NCBI GenBank assembly: GCA_013822245.1
Contig: PNKE01000084.1
Coordinates: 101,820-165,819 of the forward strand
Reading direction: 5' to 3'
Length of the DNA: 64,000 nt
DNA from: Candidatus Solibacter sp.
GTDB taxonomy: Bacteria; Acidobacteriota; Terriglobia; Bryobacterales; Bryobacteraceae
Below the pieces are notes generated by a model that searched no databases, was not told where the DNA came from, and saw only the letters and a program-made list of their open reading frames with translations. The position numbers were made by a program, and so were the translations under genes. Numbering within the stretch: the stretch's first letter is position 1; each line of letters starts with the position of its first letter. Positions 15,335 through 23,942 of the stretch are shown in pieces.

Positions 15335-16870
15335 ATGGAACCGCTCTCGCGTAGATTTTTCTTCTTCGGCCCGCTGCTTGCCGGCGCCGTGCCCGCGGCC
15401 GGGTTCGGCAGCGTGGCGTCGCTCAAAGCTCTCGGCTACAAGCCCTATTACGACAAGCTCAACGTCGCCGCCATCGGCTGCGGCGGACAGGGCGGCGCCA
15501 TCATGAACCAGGCCGCCATGACGGAGAACATCATCGCTCTCTGCGATGTCGACGGGAAGCGCGCCGCCGCCAGTCTCAAGAAGTACTCCGGCCAGCCGAA
15601 GTACAAGGACTTCCGCGTCATGCTCGACAAGGAGGGCAAGAACATTGACGCCTGCACCATCGGCGTCCCCGACTTCATGCACGCCACCGTCGGGCTGGCC
15701 TGCATGCAGCGCGGCAAGCATGTCTACATTGAAAAGCCCCTGACGCGCACGCCCTGGGAAGCCCGCCTGCTTCAGGATGCGGCCGTGAAATACCAGGTCG
15801 CCACCCAGATGGGCAACCAGGGCTTCTCGCATGAATGCAACCGGGTGGCGGCGGAGATCCTGTGGTCCGGCGAAATCGGCGACGTGCGCGAGGCGCATAT
15901 CTCGGCCTCGCCCGGCTCGCATCCCACGGGCGTTCAGCAACTGCCGGGCGAAGCCTCCGTCCCCGAGACGCTCGACTGGAACCTCTGGATGGGCAGCGCC
16001 AACATGCGCCCCTTCAGCCCCGACTACGTCCCCTACAACTGGCGCGGCTTCCTCGACTTCGGCACCGGCCAGGTGGGCAACTGGGCCACCCACACCGCCG
16101 GACCCGTCCATACCGCCCTGCAACTCACCGCGCCCGTCACGCTCGAACGCATCGCCATCGAGGGCGAAAGCAAATACTCGATGCCGCACCGCTACGTCGT
16201 CCGGCTCGACTTCCCCGCGCGCGGCAAAATGCCCCCCGTCTCGGTCTACTATCACGACTCCGCCCGGCCCGGCGACCCGGAAGCGTTCAAGGTCCCCGGC
16301 ATGGAAAACGAAACCATCCTGCCGCCGGTCAACAATCTCACCGAAAAGGGCCGCCCCATGGGCAACTGGCGCCGGGACCCCAACGCGCCCCCGCCCCCTC
16401 AGCGTCCGGCGCGTCCCGCCGGCGGGCCTCCGATGGGCGCCGGCGGTCCCGGCGTCGCTGTCTTCCTGCCGCCCGGCGGACGCGGCGGCGGACCCCAACC
16501 GGGCCTGCTCACCGGCAACGGCTCTGTCTTTGTCGGCTCGAAGGGCGTCATGGCGACATCGTCACGCGGCGAAGGCGTCTGGCTTCTCCCGCAAGCCCGC
16601 TGGCAGGCCTATCAGCTTCCGCCGCAACTGCTCACCCGCTCGCCCGGCCACATGATGGACTGGATCCGCGCCTGCAAAGGCGGCGAGCCTTCGTGCTCCG
16701 ATTTCTCCATCACCGCCCCGTTCGCCGAATGGCTCGCCCTGGCCATCATCGCCATGCGCGTGCCCGGCAAGCTTCAGTGGGATAGCAGGAACATGCGTTT
16801 CACCAACAGCCCCGAAGCCAACAAACTCGTCAGGCCCGAGTTCCGCAAGGGCTGGGAGCTGAAACTGTAA
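15335..16870 (+). CDS. Secreted Gfo/Idh/MocA-family oxidoreductase
   Basis: A 511-residue protein with an export leader (SRRFFFFGPLLAGAVPAAG) and a Rossmann domain (VAAIGCGGQGGAIMNQA; ALCDVDGKRA). It has the family motif EKPLTRTPWEA and a C-terminal dehydrogenase domain. Such NAD(P)-dependent enzymes oxidise sugars or cyclitols. A proline/glycine-rich insert lies at about residues 350-395, between catalytic and C-terminal parts, and is unusual. It starts a two-gene operon with the TIM-barrel isomerase 13 bases downstream; together they probably process a sugar outside the cytoplasm. Confidence 0.85.
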   Translation: MEPLSRRFFFFGPLLAGAVPAAGFGSVASLKALGYKPYYDKLNVAAIGCGGQGGAIMNQAAMTENIIALCDVDGKRAAASLKKYSGQPKYKDFRVMLDKEGKNIDACTIGVPDFMHATVGLACMQRGKHVYIEKPLTRTPWEARLLQDAAVKYQVATQMGNQGFSHECNRVAAEILWSGEIGDVREAHISASPGSHPTGVQQLPGEASVPETLDWNLWMGSANMRPFSPDYVPYNWRGFLDFGTGQVGNWATHTAGPVHTALQLTAPVTLERIAIEGESKYSMPHRYVVRLDFPARGKMPPVSVYYHDSARPGDPEAFKVPGMENETILPPVNNLTEKGRPMGNWRRDPNAPPPPQRPARPAGGPPMGAGGPGVAVFLPPGGRGGGPQPGLLTGNGSVFVGSKGVMATSSRGEGVWLLPQARWQAYQLPPQLLTRSPGHMMDWIRACKGGEPSCSDFSITAPFAEWLALAIIAMRVPGKLQWDSRNMRFTNSPEANKLVRPEFRKGWELKL

Positions 16871-16882
16871 CTGGAGGCCATC

Positions 16883-17854
16883 ATGGACATCACCCGCCGC
16901 GATCTCGGCAAACTCGCCCTCGCCGCCCTGCCCGCCACGGCCCCCGCCGCGGCCAGGCCCAATTCGAAATTCGCCGGCATCCAGATCGGCATCAACATCC
17001 CCTACAGCTTCCACGGCCTGCCCAGCAGCGCCGATCAGATTCTCGGCTACCTCGCCCAGACCGGCATCAGCGCCGTCGAACTGCGGACCCAGCCCATCGA
17101 AGCCTTCCTCGGCGCACCGGCCGCCGCGGCCCGTGGCGTCGGTGAAGCCCCTGCCGCACCCCGCCGGAGCACGCTCGCTCCGGAACAGGAAGCCGCCCAG
17201 AAAGCCGAGATCGCCGAACTGAAAAAGTGGCGCCTCTCCCGCCCCATGAGCGACTTCAAAGCCTTTCGCAAGAAGTACGAAGATGCCGGCGTGCTCATCG
17301 AGATCGTCAAGATGGACCGTATCGATACGGCCAGCGACGAAACCCTCGACTACTGCTTCCAGATGGCCAAGGCCCTGGGCGCCTACGCCATCTCATGCGA
17401 GATCCCGGTGAGCAAGACCAAACGGCTCGGCCAGTTCGCGGCGAAACACAAGCTGATGGTCGGCTACCACGGCCACGGCAATCTCACCAACCCCGAGGCC
17501 TTCGGCCGTCTCGGCGCCTGGGAACAGTCGTTCTGGTATTCGAAATACAACGGCGCCAACGTCGACATCGGCCACTTCTTCGCGTCGAACGGCTTCTCGC
17601 CGGCTGAATGGATCCGCGAAAACCATACCCGCATCACGCATGTCCATTTGAAGGATCGCAAAGCGAACAACGGTCCGGGCATGCCGTGGGGCCAGGGCGA
17701 TACGCCGCTCAAAGATGTCCTGCTGATGATGCGCCGCGAGCGCTACAAGTTCCAGGCCACCATCGAACTCGAATACAAGATCCCGCAGGGTTCCACCGTT
17801 CTGGACGAAATCACCAAGTGCGTCCAGTATGCCAAACAGGTGCTTGAAAGCTGA
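16883..17854 (+). CDS. Secreted sugar phosphate isomerase/epimerase-like TIM barrel protein
   Basis: A 323-residue AP-endonuclease-2/xylose-isomerase-type barrel with an RR leader (MDITRRDLGKLALAALPA). Metal-binding motifs include YHGHGN near residue 195, VDIGHFFA and THVHLKDRK. A disordered Ala/Pro-rich loop occupies about residues 75-100. The protein follows the Gfo/Idh/MocA gene on the same transcript, a pairing often seen for sugar or inositol-like substrates. The substrate is unknown. Confidence 0.85.
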   Translation: MDITRRDLGKLALAALPATAPAAARPNSKFAGIQIGINIPYSFHGLPSSADQILGYLAQTGISAVELRTQPIEAFLGAPAAAARGVGEAPAAPRRSTLAPEQEAAQKAEIAELKKWRLSRPMSDFKAFRKKYEDAGVLIEIVKMDRIDTASDETLDYCFQMAKALGAYAISCEIPVSKTKRLGQFAAKHKLMVGYHGHGNLTNPEAFGRLGAWEQSFWYSKYNGANVDIGHFFASNGFSPAEWIRENHTRITHVHLKDRKANNGPGMPWGQGDTPLKDVLLMMRRERYKFQATIELEYKIPQGSTVLDEITKCVQYAKQVLES

Positions 17855-17897
17855 CAGTCGAGGCTCCCGGCTCCACCGTGCGGTCCGGCCGGGCGGC

Positions 17898-18098
17898 TTA
17901 TCTTCGGCTGGCGTCGAAACCTATGAATGCGGCGCCGGAAGCGCGATGGCTTCGCCTCCACGCCGAGGCGATCTCAGCCGCTACTCCCGCCAACGCGGCG
18001 GCCAGAAACGCAACTGAAACGGCGGCAGTGAACCAGAGAATGCGTCCCAGAAGTTCCGCGCCCGGCGAGAGCGTCAGTTCAGATGCCAGGAAGTCCAT
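17898..18098 (-). CDS. Small membrane protein
   Basis: A 66-residue frame with one clear hydrophobic segment (ILWFTAAVSVAFLAAALAGV). The ATG at 18098 is preceded by GGGAGG at a good distance, which is why it is called. It lies alone in the 377-bp gap between the isomerase and accD, whose remainder shows nothing recognisable. No family is known, so it could still be non-coding. Confidence 0.4.
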   Translation of the reverse strand: MDFLASELTLSPGAELLGRILWFTAAVSVAFLAAALAGVAAEIASAWRRSHRASGAAFIGFDASRR

Positions 18099-18231
18099 TC
18101 CTGCCTCCCGCGGGAGATGAGTCTCTGCCCGTTGTAGACACTCTAGTCCGGAATGTTACATCCGTCAACGATTTGTTCGCGGGTCAAGGACTGAATGAGG
18201 CAACCGGCAGGCCGCGGCGAACCGGCCTGGA

Positions 18232-19092
18232 TCAGGCGGCCGGGCCGCTGAAGAAGGTCAGCGACCTGTCGATGAACTCGCGCATCTCGCCGCGCTTCAC
18301 CACGGCGTCGAGGAAACCGTGGTCGCGCACGAACTCGGACCGCTGGAAGCCCTCGGGCAGTTTCTGACGGATCGTCTGCTCGATCACGCGCGGCCCGGCA
18401 AAGCCGATCAGAGCGCCGGGTTCGCCGATGTTCAGATCGCCCAGCATGGCGAAGCTTGCGGTCGTGCCCCCGGTGGTCGGGTCGGTCAGCACGCTGATGA
18501 ACGGCACCTTGGCGCGGTCCAGCAGCATCAGCGACGCCGAGATCTTGCCCAACTGCATCAGGCTTACCGCGCCTTCCTGCATGCGGGCGCCGCCCGAAGC
18601 AGACACGATGATCAGCGGCGCGCGGTCCTTCAACGACCGCTCAATGGCCCGTGTGATCTTTTCGCCCATCACCGAGCCCATCGATCCGCCGATGAACTTC
18701 AGTTCCAGCGAACACACGTTCACTGTGCGGCCCTTGAGCTTTCCGGTCACCGAGACCACGGCGTCCGTCATCCCCAGCGCCTTCCGCATCCCGGCCAGCC
18801 GCGACGTGTAGGACTTCGAATCGACAAATCCGAGCGGGTCCGTGGATTGCAGTCCGGCGTCGTGCTCGGTCCAGTTCTCGTCGTCGAGCAGGAATTTCAG
18901 CCGTGTCCAGGCGTCAATCTTGAAATGGAAATCGCACTTCGGGCAGCAGTTCAGCGTGTCGGCCAGGTCCTTGCGCCAGATGATCTGGCGGCAGCCGTCG
19001 CACTTTACCCACAGGCCTTCCGTGCGGACATGCCGCTCTTCGTCGCTGACCTTGGCGACTTTCTTGGATGATTTGAACCAGTCCATCGACAT
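18232..19092 (-). CDS. accD: Acetyl-CoA carboxylase carboxyltransferase subunit beta
   Basis: A 286-residue protein with the four-cysteine zinc ribbon near residues 32-55 (CDGC...CCPKC) and the crotonase-like carboxyltransferase core (GSMGSVMGEK; SASGGARMQEG; PTTGGTTASFA; GFAGPRVIEQT). It transfers carboxyl from biotin to acetyl-CoA in fatty-acid synthesis, with AccA supplied elsewhere. GGGAG precedes the ATG by 6 bases. It lies 30 bases downstream of rlmH on the same strand. Confidence 0.95.
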   Translation of the reverse strand: MSMDWFKSSKKVAKVSDEERHVRTEGLWVKCDGCRQIIWRKDLADTLNCCPKCDFHFKIDAWTRLKFLLDDENWTEHDAGLQSTDPLGFVDSKSYTSRLAGMRKALGMTDAVVSVTGKLKGRTVNVCSLELKFIGGSMGSVMGEKITRAIERSLKDRAPLIIVSASGGARMQEGAVSLMQLGKISASLMLLDRAKVPFISVLTDPTTGGTTASFAMLGDLNIGEPGALIGFAGPRVIEQTIRQKLPEGFQRSEFVRDHGFLDAVVKRGEMREFIDRSLTFFSGPAA

Positions 19093-19122
19093 TCAAGGCT
19101 CCCAGACGGGCCATCTAACACC

Positions 19123-19542
19123 CTAGCGCGGGTATGGATGCCCCCGCAATGTTGCCAGCGCCCGGTAGATCTGCTCGGCCAGCAGCGCGCGGGCCAGTTC
19201 ATGCGGCAACGTCATCGGCGTCAGCCCCAGCAGCAGGTCCGCCTTCGGTTTCCAGGTTGCCGGCAACCCGTCATGCCCGCCAATCAGAAACACCAGATCG
19301 CGCGCTTCGTATTCAGCCGCACGCACCAGTTCGACAAACCCGGCCGTGTCCATCAGCTTGCCCGCCGGATCGAGAAACACCTTTGTCGCCGCCGTGTGCC
19401 GGGCCGGTACATCGAACCTCCGCGGGTCGATCTCGCGCATCCCGCAGTCCATGTAGCGCGAGGCGCGCTTGACGTACTCGGCGGCCAGCGCATTGGAATG
19501 CGCCTCCTTCGGCCGCCCGATGTAGTAAATCCAGAGTTTCAC
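19123..19542 (-). CDS. rlmH: 23S rRNA (pseudouridine1915-N3)-methyltransferase
   Basis: A 139-residue SPOUT methyltransferase. FLIGGHDGLP is the knot glycine motif, and LPHELARALLAEQIYRALATLRGHPY is the conserved C-terminal signature including the final PY. Family length is about 155, so this is slightly short but complete. It modifies helix 69 of 23S rRNA. It is upstream of accD in the same direction. Confidence 0.9.
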   Translation of the reverse strand: MKLWIYYIGRPKEAHSNALAAEYVKRASRYMDCGMREIDPRRFDVPARHTAATKVFLDPAGKLMDTAGFVELVRAAEYEARDLVFLIGGHDGLPATWKPKADLLLGLTPMTLPHELARALLAEQIYRALATLRGHPYPR

Positions 19543-19607
19543 GCTGGTCTATCCGCAGTCCGCCTGGTTCCCGGATTACCGCGTCCGCGCCATCCCCGAT
19601 TCACTTC

Positions 19608-19841
19608 TCAGCCGCGCTCGTGCGACTGCTCCCTCGTCATCCGGGCACAACCGCTCGCACCCGCGACCGGCTCCAACCTCCGCCACTCGGAAAGTCCGAG
19701 CGCATACTCATCGCTGAGCCGCATCTGGTCCTCGATGATCCGGCCAACCAGTTTCGAGACAGAGATATTCTCCTGCGCGGCTCTTCTTCGCGCCCAAAGC
19801 GCCGTCTGCTCGCTGACAGTGATGGTGACTCGCCTCATCAC
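19608..19841 (-). CDS. Small ribbon-helix-helix/antitoxin-like protein
   Basis: A 77-residue protein opening with MRRVTITVSEQTALWARRRA, a beta strand then helix as in CopG/MetJ-type and VapB-like DNA-binding antitoxins (ENISVSKLVGRIIEDQ is the second helix). Starts at GTG 19841 or ATG 19838. No toxin gene is adjacent: the next gene on this strand is rlmH. It is probably an orphan regulator. Confidence 0.55.
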   Translation of the reverse strand: MMRRVTITVSEQTALWARRRAAQENISVSKLVGRIIEDQMRLSDEYALGLSEWRRLEPVAGASGCARMTREQSHERG

Positions 19842-19907
19842 CGTTCCAGTGTCACACGAAACCCGTCCGGGCCATCCTCGGCGGGCGCGGCCGATCAGAG
19901 AGGAAAG

Positions 19908-21164
19908 CTACTCGAACCGCCGCAGCGCCTTGACTGTCGCCGCCACGGCCTCGTCGTCGTGCGCCGCGCCCACAAACGCCGCCTCGAACTGTGACGGCGG
20001 CAGATACACGCCCGACTCCAGCAGATGCCGGTGCAGCGCCTTGAACCGCTCCGTATCGGCGCCCTTCGCCGAATCCCATGAAGTAACCGGGCCCTCGCAG
20101 AAAAACATCGTGAACATCGACCCCACCCGGTTCACCGCCGTCCCCTTCGGCGCCGCGTCGCAGATCGCCTTCGCCGCCCGGTCGATCTGCGTGTAGACCT
20201 CCGGATGCGACTTCAAATGCCTGAGCATCGCCAGCCCCGACGCCACCGCCAGCGGATTGCCCGACAGCGTCCCGGCCTGATAAACGTTGCCCACCGGCGC
20301 CACCCGGCTCATGATGTCGGCCCGCCCGCCATAAGCCGCAATCGGCAGCCCGCCGCCGATCACCTTGCCGAACGTGGACATGTCCGGCTTGATCCCGTAG
20401 ATCTCCTGCGCGCCGCCGTAGCTGACGCGGAAACCCGTCATCACTTCGTCGAAGATCAGCACCGAGCCGTACTGGCGCGTCAGCCGCACCATGGCGTCCA
20501 GAAACTCCCGCGACGGAGCGATGCAGCCCATGTTGCCCGCCACGGGTTCGACGATCAGCGCCGCGATCCTGCCGCCATGCGCCTGGAACGCCGCCTCCAA
20601 CGCTTCGGGCGAGTTGTAGGGCAGGGCAATGGTGGTGGCGGCGAACGCCTCCGGCACGCCGGCGGTGTCGGCGATGCCGAGCGTCGCCATGCCCGAGCCG
20701 GCCTTCACCAGCAGCGAGTCGACATGGCCGTGGTAGCAGCCTTCGAACTTGATGGTGAGGTCGCGGCCGGTGAAGCCCCGTGCGACTCGCAGCGCGCTCA
20801 TCGTGGCTTCGGTTCCGGAATTGACCAGGCGGACCATTTCGCACGACGGCGCCGCATCGCGGATCATCTCGGCCAGCTCGATTTCGCGCTCGGTGGGCGC
20901 GCCGAAGCTCGTCCCGATTTCCAGGATCTGCCGGATCGCATCCATCACCGGAGGAAACCGGTGGCCCAGAATCAGAGGACCCCAGCTTCCGATGTAGTCG
21001 ATAAACTCATTGCCGTCGGCGTCATAGAGCCGGCAGCCCTGGCCGCGCACGATAAACGGCGGCACGCCGCCCACGCCGCGGAAGGCGCGGACCGGCGAGT
21101 TCACGCCCCCTGGAATAATCTGGCGCGCCCGTTCAAGCAGCGCCGCGCTTGTGTCGAATTTCAA
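19908..21164 (-). CDS. hemL: Glutamate-1-semialdehyde 2,1-aminomutase
   Basis: A 418-residue PLP enzyme of the C5 haem pathway. It has the family opening [15 protein letters not shown], the [18 protein letters not shown] motif, the PLP aspartate in [11 protein letters not shown], and the Schiff-base lysine in [11 protein letters not shown]. It converts glutamate-1-semialdehyde to 5-aminolevulinate. It starts with TTG overlapping the stop of a small upstream gene (TTGA), so translation is coupled. Confidence 0.95.
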   Translation of the reverse strand: MKFDTSAALLERARQIIPGGVNSPVRAFRGVGGVPPFIVRGQGCRLYDADGNEFIDYIGSWGPLILGHRFPPVMDAIRQILEIGTSFGAPTEREIELAEMIRDAAPSCEMVRLVNSGTEATMSALRVARGFTGRDLTIKFEGCYHGHVDSLLVKAGSGMATLGIADTAGVPEAFAATTIALPYNSPEALEAAFQAHGGRIAALIVEPVAGNMGCIAPSREFLDAMVRLTRQYGSVLIFDEVMTGFRVSYGGAQEIYGIKPDMSTFGKVIGGGLPIAAYGGRADIMSRVAPVGNVYQAGTLSGNPLAVASGLAMLRHLKSHPEVYTQIDRAAKAICDAAPKGTAVNRVGSMFTMFFCEGPVTSWDSAKGADTERFKALHRHLLESGVYLPPSQFEAAFVGAAHDDEAVAATVKALRRFE

Positions 21165-21376
21165 AGCTCTCCCTCTTTCACCACCCGGTTGTCCGGCATG
21201 AAGCCCACGAAAACCGCGCGCATCGCGCCGATCAGGCCGCCCATCAGCCGGTGACGCGGATCAAGGCAGGTGATTCCGCCGGCGGCCTGCCACCGCGCGA
21301 TCAGCGTCATGGTCCGGCTTCCGGGCAAGAACTGGATCATGCGGCCCGGCACGGCTGTAAACATGAACGGCCGCAT
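21161..21376 (-). CDS. Small protein coupled to hemL
   Basis: A 71-residue protein whose stop overlaps the hemL start. It is fairly basic, has no signal peptide and shows no known motif. The stop/start overlap and the position between hemL and a lipoprotein gene support it as real. The function is unknown. Confidence 0.5.
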   Translation of the reverse strand: MRPFMFTAVPGRMIQFLPGSRTMTLIARWQAAGGITCLDPRHRLMGGLIGAMRAVFVGFMPDNRVVKEGEL

Positions 21377-21440
21377 GAAGAACCGTCCCGCCAGCCCGGC
21401 CCGCGCCGCCAGGCCCGGCTCCGAGCCTGGGCGGCGGGCT

Positions 21441-21896
21441 TCACTTTTTGGCGTCCGGAGCGGCGCCCATGGGCGGGTGGTTCGAGGGCATCTGGGCGCC
21501 GCCCGTTCCCGAACCCATTGCGCCGCCCATGCCCGGCATCGCCGCGCCATGGCCGCCGCCGGCGCCCGGCGTCTTCTTCACCACCCAGTCGTTGCCCTTG
21601 CGTTCGAGCGTGTACTTCATCTGCATGCCCGACGCCGCATCGCCGCCCTTGGGCTTGAACGATACGCTGGCCTCGGCCTCGGTGTCCTTGAAGGTGACCG
21701 AGGCGATCTCGATATCCATCGAATCCACGTTCAGCCCCTTATTGTTGGCCAGGTGCTCCAATACGCCCTTACGGACGGCATCGTTGGTCTGGACATTCTT
21801 CTGGCAGCCTGCGGTGACCAGGATCAGCGCGGCGGGAATCAGCAGCCGGAGGTGTTTCACCACTCCAGTATAGGAGCAGATCAGCCGCGCTTTCAT
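21441..21896 (-). CDS. Small lipoprotein of unknown function
   Basis: A lipoprotein signal peptide ends at LVTAGC. A folded part of about 80 residues follows, with one or two alpha/beta units, then a Gly/Met/Pro-rich tail of about 40 residues. Starts at ATG 21896 or GTG 21860 are both possible; a TATACT just upstream of the GTG could even give a nearly leaderless message. It is divergent from the TPR gene. A periplasmic or envelope role is inferred only from the signal. Confidence 0.65.
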   Translation of the reverse strand: MKARLICSYTGVVKHLRLLIPAALILVTAGCQKNVQTNDAVRKGVLEHLANNKGLNVDSMDIEIASVTFKDTEAEASVSFKPKGGDAASGMQMKYTLERKGNDWVVKKTPGAGGGHGAAMPGMGGAMGSGTGGAQMPSNHPPMGAAPDAKK

Positions 21897-21944
21897 CCCG
21901 TTCCGGCTTCCATCCGTGCGCGCGCCCGCCGTATGCTGGAGTCG

Positions 21945-22868
21945 ATGACGGCGCTGCTGCTGGCCATGGCGCTTGCCGACCTGTTCACTATCGAAGGCAA
22001 GGTGGAGGTGCGCCACCTCTCCGAAGCCACCCTTCACGGCGCCACAACCTCGTTCCAGTCCAGCAAGACCGTCCTGCCCAAGGGCAGCTTCCGGTTCGAC
22101 CGGCTTCCGGCGGGCAGCTACACGCTGTCGGTGGCCGTCTCCGGACTCGGCGCCTCGCGGCGCACGGTGGTGGCCGGGCCGGGCTCGGCCGACAAGCGCG
22201 GGCGCGTCCATGTGGTGGTCAAGGCCGAGGACTTCAACCGCGACCACTCCATCGGCCTGACCGTTCCCATGCGCCTGCTCACCCTGCCCAAACAGGCCCG
22301 CGAGCTGTTTTCCAAGGGACTGAAGTGTCTGGAAAAGCGCGATGCCGCCTGCGCCGAGGACCATATGCTCAAGGCCGTCGAGGCCGCGCCGCGGTACGCC
22401 GAGGTCTGGAACCAGCTTGGCACCATGGCCTACCACCGCCAGGACTATCGGCTGGCCGCCGAGCGATTCCGCAAAGCCCTGGAAGCCGACCCGGAGCTGT
22501 ATGCCCCGCTGGTGAACCTGGGCGGCGTCCTGCTGAACCTCGGCCAGTACGACGATGCCTGGACGTTCAACGTCAACGCCGTGCTGCGCGAGCCCGAAGA
22601 CGCCCTGGCCAACGCCCAGCTCGGCATGACCTACCTTGCCCAGAACCGGCTCGAACTGGCCGAGAAGTACCTCAAGGAAGCGCGCCGCCTTGACCCGGCC
22701 CACTTCTCCCATCCCCAGATGCACCTGGCCGAGGTGTACTATCGCCGAAAGAACTGGACCCAGGCGGCCGGCGAATTGGAGGACTTCCTCCGCCACCACC
22801 CGGACCTGCCCCAGGCCGGCAAGTTCCGCGCCGAAATCGACCGGCTCCGCAAACTACCCCAGCAATAG
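21945..22868 (+). CDS. Secreted tetratricopeptide-repeat protein
   Basis: A short hydrophobic leader (MTALLLAMALADLF) precedes a small beta domain of about 90 residues that looks like a carboxypeptidase-regulatory/CNA-B type fold (GSFRFDRLPAGSYTLSVAVSG). At least four TPR units then run from about residue 115 to 300 (AEVWNQLGTMAYHRQDYRLA; PLVNLGGVLLNLGQYDDA and so on). TPR proteins act as scaffolds. The ATG at 21945 is chosen for the leader; one at 21933 is four codons upstream. Confidence 0.75.
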   Translation: MTALLLAMALADLFTIEGKVEVRHLSEATLHGATTSFQSSKTVLPKGSFRFDRLPAGSYTLSVAVSGLGASRRTVVAGPGSADKRGRVHVVVKAEDFNRDHSIGLTVPMRLLTLPKQARELFSKGLKCLEKRDAACAEDHMLKAVEAAPRYAEVWNQLGTMAYHRQDYRLAAERFRKALEADPELYAPLVNLGGVLLNLGQYDDAWTFNVNAVLREPEDALANAQLGMTYLAQNRLELAEKYLKEARRLDPAHFSHPQMHLAEVYYRRKNWTQAAGELEDFLRHHPDLPQAGKFRAEIDRLRKLPQQ

Positions 22869-23555
22869 CCTGCTCTGCCGAGGCGGCTTGAAGCGGAGAC
22901 CGCGAGTCCGGGGGAGTCGTGCGGCGGGGGCGCGCGGAGGTTGACCAAACGAACTCCTGGCGGGGCAACTTTTCTATAAGCTCTTTAGTATCAAATATTT
23001 AGAAAAAGCATACTAAAGCCTATCGGAGTTGTGTGGATTGATTTTGAGAGGCTGGTGAACGGGCCGGGAAGGGGTTTGCGGGGCCGGCGGGACTGAAAGC
23101 GGGCGCGGAGAATTCTACGTGAAATCCTAGGTAAGGGCAGGGAGACGGAGGCGGGGACAGCAGCGCTCACTTGCGGCCGCTGCCGGCCCGGGGGGGCTGA
23201 GGTGACTGATGGGGCGGGATGCAAGCGCGGAGGTTTCCACGTAAGATCCTACGTATTGGCGGGGATGCCGGGACCCGGCGCCGCGCGCCGCGCGGGTGGA
23301 GGCGAAGTGGCGCCGGCGTGAACCGCTCCCTCACGGAGGCGGCTTCATTGGCGGGACGAGGGCGTCCCGGGCGGCGCAGGGAGGCCGCCCCGCAAAGACG
23401 CGGCGGCGAAATCATGGTTCGGACCACGGCTGACGGGGCAAATCATCGGGATGGCGCGGAGGGCCTGGAGGCAGGGGCGGAGTTGGAGTTGGCCGAACAC
23501 CCCAAATCCCACTTGAACAGGGGGCGACAGAGGGTTGGACGAATGAGGGGGCCGG
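22869..23555. other. Non-coding stretch with inverted and direct repeats
   Basis: No convincing gene is seen in this 687-bp gap. An AT-rich patch in very GC-rich surroundings contains a perfect 9-bp inverted repeat, CTTTAGTAT at 22983-22991 and ATACTAAAG at 23010-23018. A diverged direct repeat of about 34 bp lies at 23103-23138 and 23225-23260. Each copy holds GCGCGGAG, a TTC and an ACGT...ATCCTA core; the second copy contains the inverted repeat ACGTA/TACGT. These look like protein-binding sites or a decayed intergenic repeat. Confidence 0.5.
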
Positions 23556-23888
23556 TCAGTCCTTCTTAGCGGGGGCGGCGGAGGGCTTGGATTCGGCCTT
23601 CGAATCGCTTTTGGGCTCGGATTTGGCTTCGGATTTGGCTTCGGATTTGGATTCGGACTTGGATTCGGAGTTGGCGGACTTGCCGCCGTTGTTGGCGGAA
23701 GGCGGACCGGACTTCTTGTAGTCGGTGATATAGAAGCCGGAGCCTTTGAACTGGAGGGCGGGTCTGCCGAGCAGACGTTCCAAGGCGCCGCCGCAGGATT
23801 CATGGACAGTGAGAGGGGTGTCGGAGAACTTCTGGATCACCTCGATCACCTGGTCGCAAGAGGCGCATCTGTACTCGTACAAAGGCAT
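23556..23888 (-). CDS. FmdB-family zinc-ribbon protein
   Basis: The first 60 residues match the FmdB putative regulatory domain: MPLYEYRCASCDQ, a second cysteine in ESCGGAL, and LERLLGRPALQFKGSGFYITDY. The remaining 45 residues are a low-complexity Lys/Ser/Glu/Ala tail. Only one CxxC pair is visible plus a single later Cys, so metal binding may be incomplete. Such genes are common in Acidobacteria; their role is not established. Confidence 0.85.
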   Translation of the reverse strand: MPLYEYRCASCDQVIEVIQKFSDTPLTVHESCGGALERLLGRPALQFKGSGFYITDYKKSGPPSANNGGKSANSESKSESKSEAKSEAKSEPKSDSKAESKPSAAPAKKD

Positions 23889-23942
23889 GGTCAGTCTAAC
23901 CTCAAAATTGAAAGCGGGAAGGATACACGAATCCAGGCCCGA

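Noticed and set aside
19608..19841. Toxin-antitoxin module
   Set aside because: Only the antitoxin-like half is present; the neighbours on both sides are housekeeping genes.
22991..23569. Short frames in both directions in the gap after the TPR gene
   Set aside because: They have no ribosome-binding site, no domain, and a Pro/Arg/Gly bias; the region is better explained by repeats.
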